From Cranoglanis bouderius (Eukaryota; Chordata; Actinopteri; Siluriformes; Cranoglanididae), in assembly GCA_023630585.1 (NCBI GenBank), contig CM042545.1, forward strand, positions 2,337,415 through 2,401,414: DNA of 64,000 nucleotides, written 5' to 3'. The notes beneath the pieces are model-generated. The model was given only the letters and a program-made list of their open reading frames with translations, did not search any database and was not told the origin of the DNA. Positions 59,592-64,000 of the stretch are shown piece after piece (positions within the stretch are counted from its first letter, which is position 1; every line of letters starts with the position of its first letter). The position numbers were made by a program, and so were the translations under genes.

Positions 59592-60232
59592 TACAGTGCC
59601 CTCCATTAATATTGGCACCCTTGGTAAATATGAGCAAAGAAAGCTGTGAAAATTTATCTTTATTGTTTAACCTTTTAATATTTTGTTAAAAAAATTCACA
59701 AAAGTACTCGCTCTCATATATCAACCAATTGCAAACACAACACAGGTTTATTTTTTTTAAAAACCCTTTGTTAAATATAGGTGTGCAACAATTATTGGCA
59801 CCCTTTTAGCCAATACTTTGTGCTACCTCCCTTTGCCATGATAACAGCTCTGAGTCTTCTCCTATAATGCCTGATGAGGTTGGAGAATACATGGCAAGGG
59901 ATCTGAGACCATTCCTCCATACAGAATCTCTCCAGATCCTTGAAATTTCGAGGTCCACGCTGGTGGACTCTCCTCTTCAGTTCACCCCACAGGGAACTGG
60001 GATGGCAATGGCAGTAAACCATTTTTGTGTTGATTTTGATGCATGTTAGTGGAACATTATTATTTTTGGGGGATAAACCTGTGTTTTGTTTGCAATTGTT
60101 TTATATCCATGAGGGCAGAGTATTTTTGTGATTTTTTTTTTTTTTTTTTTTTTTAAACAATAAAGACAATTTTTCCACAGCCTTCTTTGCTCATATTTAC
60201 CAAGGGTGCCAATATTAGTGGAGGGCTCTGTA
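59592..60232 (-). mobile_element. Tc1 deletion derivative, TACAGTGCCCTCC family
   Basis: Ends TACAGTGCCCTCCATTAATA and TATTAGTGGAGGGCTCTGTA. The interior keeps the transposase C-terminus (LWGELKRRVHQRG, DLERFCMEEWSQIPCHVF, IRHYRRRLRAVIMAKGG) on the minus strand. The N-terminal and central parts are deleted. A 24-bp T run lies at 60131-60154. Confidence 0.85.
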
Positions 60233-62012
60233 TATTCATTTGATCCACAAATAGACAGATAGCCAGTTAATGGAAAAACCTGAATTAAAGATTAGAGAAA
60301 GATAACAAGTGCAGATGCATCCAGGCAGGTTTACTGGATCATACAGTTTAACAAAATAACATCTCACCATGCTCTGTATATAAAAATACTGAGCAGCCCA
60401 GTTGACCTTGATTTTAAATCAAGACGGCAAGAGGATAAGTGAAAATTGGTTCATTATTGGGGGATGGACAGCAGGAGCTTCAGTCACAAAGACTTCTCAA
60501 CTGGCTATTGTATGAATAGGAACAGTGACCAATGATTAGATGTATGGGAAAGACATCTGTATATAGAGGTGGAATTGGGTCATTCATGTTCATTAAAGAG
60601 CACAGTTCAATCAATGTGCACAACAATATGGAACTAGCCTTCGTCAGTTTCTTGAATACAATCCGTGACAATTGTCCACGTGGCACATACCAGCAGTATC
60701 ATTCACAAATGTTTGAGAACAGTGTTAATATGTACTTTATATAGTCTATAAAGGATCTTATGGAATAATGCATGTTTTTTTGTAGCCTATTATTTCTAAG
60801 ATTGAACTGTGTTCTTTATAATTCAAATGAATGAAGGTTGCTGACATTTAACACATTTTGATTTAATTTATGTAGCACTTTATATGTCCATTTTATGTAA
60901 ATGGGGACAGTCGATTCTAGGCAAAACATGGCCTAATATCTTGTTAATTTTGAATATAAAGACAGCATGGAAGGACCTTGCAACCTGATACATCACATGA
61001 AAAAGCCTTAAACATATTTCACATAGTTCTTCTTGATTCTACTGGTGAGTAAACGTCACCTCTTCATTGTTCAGACCTCAGATTGTGACACAAAGTCAAT
61101 GAACTATAGTAGTTTAAGCTTGTGACTTTTAGCATCTGTGTCTATTAAAGTGGGGTCTATAAACCCCTAATATCACTCATGTATGGTAATTTTACACATT
61201 TTCCCATTTTTAAGATACCAAAAGGACTAGCCTTCTGTGGTGACTTCTGAGCATTTAAACAGTTAGAAAACAAGTTTGTCTTTGTCTGCCAAATTTCATT
61301 TTTCAGGGGAGTGAAAAAATGTGATGTTAGAATTTAACCAAAGTACTTTACAGACTTTGGTTTTAGGTCACAAGCAGCAAATAAAAAAAAAAAAGAAAAG
61401 AATGAACAAAATCTGAAGCATGCAGAAACAAGCCTAGCTGAATAGACAGGGATATTATTGTAGGGTTGCAGTGCATAAACTCTTCATTACAAAGACTGAT
61501 TAACATTTGAAAGTTCAGTGGCACAAAAAAAACAGATACAGATGTATAAAAAGTGATCTGCTCATACGAGTCATTCTTTACCATATTCTTGATGAGTGAG
61601 CAAGTGCATGTTTGGTGAACACCAAGAGAACAGTACAAGCCTGAATGCTAATGGTTTACCCTTATACTGAGGAGGGCCGGTGGCTCTGTTATGCTGCGGG
61701 AGACATTTAGCTGTCATGGATCGGGTCTCCTTAGAGTTAAGCATCACTGCAGCAATGTGTTAGACAGCACTCTACACCACCATTATCAAAACATCAACTG
61801 AGGGAACATCTTTTGGAAGAATGCAGAAATGCCGGTATCTGAGGTTTACCATAATATTCACCTAGCACGAAAAAAGTTAATTCACTGAAGGGGGAAAAAG
61901 ACACAGGACATGAAAGACATTTACATCTACTACTTTCACTGTTTTCACAGTTACTCCACTTTCACAAGACATGTTATGTCTTCTTTCAGTTACATTGTTT
62001 TGTTTATAAACA
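60233..62012. other. no gene seen
   Basis: AT-rich sequence, presumably the intron after exon 9. No exon or repeat recognised. Confidence 0.35.
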
Positions 62013-62275
62013 TGCGGACCGGAAATGAGGAGACGGGAGTCAGGCTTGGGACAACTCAAAAAGGGGCTCTTTATTTTTCTTCAGTATTTCTTTCGCTTTT
62101 CAGTGATTTTATTTCACTATGCACATATACACACACACATACACACACACACACGCAGCTCAGTGCTGCTCAGTTATCTCTCTCGTGGCTCACGTCTCTC
62201 CACATTTTATCCCTTCTTTTCTCTGACAACATCTAAGATGTTGCGCCCATACCCCGTGGAGGCTTGCAGGACCTC

Positions 62276-62723
62276 TCATACTACGGATAATAGGGGATGG
62301 TAAGTGCTGGTATGAATCGATTTAATCCCTAAGCATTTGTATAGTTCGCGAAGGGTTCTTGACATAAACGTGGTGCCTTGATCAGTCAGGATCTCTTTCG
62401 GGATCCCAGCCCAGGAGAATTTTGAAGAGTGGCTCCGCAACACTGTGTGCTGAAATGTTGCGAAGAGGCACGGCTTCAGGGTATCACATTGCGTATTCCA
62501 CCAGGACCAACACAAAGCGATGCCCTTGTGCAGTTCGTACCAATGGCCTGACGAGGTTCATACCAATTCTTTCAAATGGGACCACGATCAGTGAAAGGGG
62601 ATACAATGGCAATTTTGGGATGGCTGGTGGATTCACCAGCCCACACCATGCTACCCTGTTGCAGGGCCCATCTACACACATTTCTCTCAACAATATCTGA
62701 AATGCTGGCCAATTTGTCACCAA
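62276..62723 (-). pseudogene. gypsy-like integrase fragment
   Basis: Two minus-strand frames. 62484-62723 has the zinc-binding tail and start of the core (NPPAIPKLPLYPL, VPFERIGMNLVRPLVRTAQG, first catalytic Asp region altered). 62276-62515 has FSWAGIPKEILTDQGTTFMS with the second catalytic Asp in TDQGTTF, then LGIKSIHTSTYHP. A frameshift near 62500 separates them. Confidence 0.85.
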
Positions 62724-62748
62724 AATCAGTGGATGAGTGAGTTGGGGA

Positions 62749-63105
62749 CTAACCGCTGCCTCTATTATGCTTTTGTCCCCAGAACTGGATTGTGATGATC
62801 ACTAGGAGATACTTGTGCACATCCTCATGTGCACACACTTTCACCTGTCGTGCTGTACCCAATGCCTCCCCTTGAATCAGGCATTGGTGAATTGAGGTTT
62901 GGTTACAGCCTGAATCCACCAATGTGTGGTATGTATACCCGGCTTGAATACTCACCAGGATATGGTACATCCAAGCTTGATCAGGGGTGGCCTGCGGCGT
63001 GTCGGGGACCCTGACCAACGCCCCCACGTCCATCATGTGGCATTGGTTCTGGAAATGCCCGAGTTCCCCATAACACCAGCACACCAGCCCAGGCCTTACT
63101 CCCAC
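62749..63105 (-). pseudogene. gypsy-like Gag knuckle and protease fragment
   Basis: CWCYGELGHFQNQC (63040-63081) is a CCHC zinc knuckle with its second cysteine changed to tyrosine. It is followed by YTYHTLVDSGCNQTSIHQ (DSG of an aspartic protease, Asp at about 62914-62916) and a GTARQVKVCAHEDVH stretch. Frame and ends are truncated, and the RT that should follow is absent. Confidence 0.8.
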
Positions 63106-63238
63106 ACCTGTTCTCGCCTGACCTTGGATATGCCACCAAGTGGTCCTCCTCGGCTAGTGGTCCACCTCGTCTAGTGATGCCAGACAGTGGCACTGGACCC
63201 ATTCCACTGTCCCTTCCGGTAGTTGGGTGTCACTATGC

Positions 63239-63244
<6 letters not shown>

Positions 63245-63319
<75 letters not shown>
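63245..63319. repeat. (TA)n microsatellite
   Basis: About 37 TA units within the right LTR region of the defective element. Confidence 0.95.
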
Positions 63320-63320
<1 letters not shown>

Positions 63321-63519
63321 GAGCACATACAAGGCTCTGTACTGCTCAGCTCTCTCTCTCATGGCTCTTGTCTCTCCCCCTTTTATCCTTGCTGTCACTC
63401 ACTGAAACACAGAACACTTATTAGAAAAATCCCGCAAAGGTGTAGGTCTTTAACACTTACCTTTCCTGGCTCCAGCCTCTATTCACAAACCGGCACTTGA
63501 CCACGCCCCTGCCTTCACA

Positions 63520-64000
63520 AACAGTTTAGGGTAAAATGTGCTGTGCATCACTGTTAAATATTTTCTTCTTATTTTTGTACCAATTTTTGGCCAGACAAGT
63601 TATTATGCAAGTAATTATTACGTTCAGTATCTGACCAGAATGCAGACTAGACCTTCACTTGTGTCACTTTTGTAACAGTTGTATAAACTGTCTGTACGCT
63701 CAGCTGCTTGTTTATAAATCCAGTCATCTCTTTAAATATCAGTTGAACCAATACATGCACCATAATTTATGCTGTTTGCATGAACCCAACTCATCAGCCA
63801 ACATGCGCTTAAGGTTCTTGTGTAAAAATCTGGGTTTTTTCCCCCTCCCTTCCTCAAATGATTTCCTTGTTAGCAATGTTTGCACCTCTACGAATGATGT
63901 TCTGTTTCTGTTGAATAAAATTCCAGAGACTGTACTGGACAAATGGAACACATTATACATTGTGCACAGGGCACACTGAACCTGTTCTGGTGGCTCGTGT
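63520..64000. other. no gene seen
   Basis: The longest open stretch (63659-63979) does not resemble EFR3 or any family I know and lacks convincing splice sites. Confidence 0.35.

Larger units (their letters stand above)
62013..63519 (-). mobile_element. defective Ty3/gypsy-like LTR element
   Basis: LTR-like sequence lies at both ends (62013 to about 62230, and about 63230-63519). They share GCTCAG.TCTCTCTCTC, GTCTCTCC.C.TTTTATCC text and the CTTTATTTTT/CTTTCGCTTTTCAG block seen in the solo LTR at 13128-13331. AACA at 62009-62012 and 63520-63523 may be a 4-bp target duplication. Minus-strand coding remnants between them are Gag knuckle, protease and integrase. Reverse transcriptase and RNase H are missing, so it cannot move by itself. 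Confidence 0.75.

Noticed and set aside
63659..63979. 106-codon frame as the next efr3a exon
   Set aside because: It lacks the PTVLEVF-type sequence expected after exon 9 and has no convincing acceptor; it looks like chance.

Overview
This is vertebrate nuclear DNA, almost certainly from a ray-finned (teleost) fish. The evidence is one recognisable gene split into small exons with GT-AG (and one GC-AG) introns, many degenerate Tc1/mariner copies of the types common in fish, tRNA-derived SINEs, hAT-type non-autonomous elements, non-LTR and Ty3/gypsy-like fragments, and very abundant CA/TG, GA and TA microsatellites. A catfish or another otophysan is a guess only. No prokaryotic features are present.

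The single host gene is the 5' part of EFR3 (efr3a-like), on the + strand. The promoter and 5'UTR lie at about 11090-11719, the start codon at 11720, and nine coding exons run to 57754. They encode the first 320 or so residues of a protein of roughly 820; the rest is beyond the right edge. All junctions keep the reading frame. EFR3 is the palmitoylated plasma-membrane anchor that recruits TTC7/FAM126 and the PI 4-kinase PI4KA. Two further exon candidates fit the frame: an alternative first exon (22729-22822) and a 75-nt symmetric cassette exon (59357-59431).

Left flank (1-11000): SINE and Tc1 remnants; a minus-strand Gag-like reading frame (1547-2431) carrying a zinc finger with the exact cysteine/histidine spacing of methionine aminopeptidase 1, followed by peptide repeats; a hAT deletion derivative with an 8-bp target duplication; and a junction fusing two Tc1 families.

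Introns: intron 1 (14.6 kb) holds a solo LTR inside a Tc1 copy, plus MITEs, SINEs and microsatellites. Intron 3 is almost entirely one Tc1 element containing a LINE. Intron 6 holds a three-level nest (Tc1 inside LINE inside Tc1) proved by an 8-bp duplication. Intron 7 holds a Tc1 copy with nearly identical 240-bp inverted repeats and a long but broken transposase frame. Intron 9 opens with about 1.2 kb of almost A-free TG/CG minisatellite.

Right flank (59400-64000): a Tc1 deletion derivative and a defective gypsy-like element of the same LTR family as the solo LTR in intron 1. No autonomous mobile element in the window looks intact.
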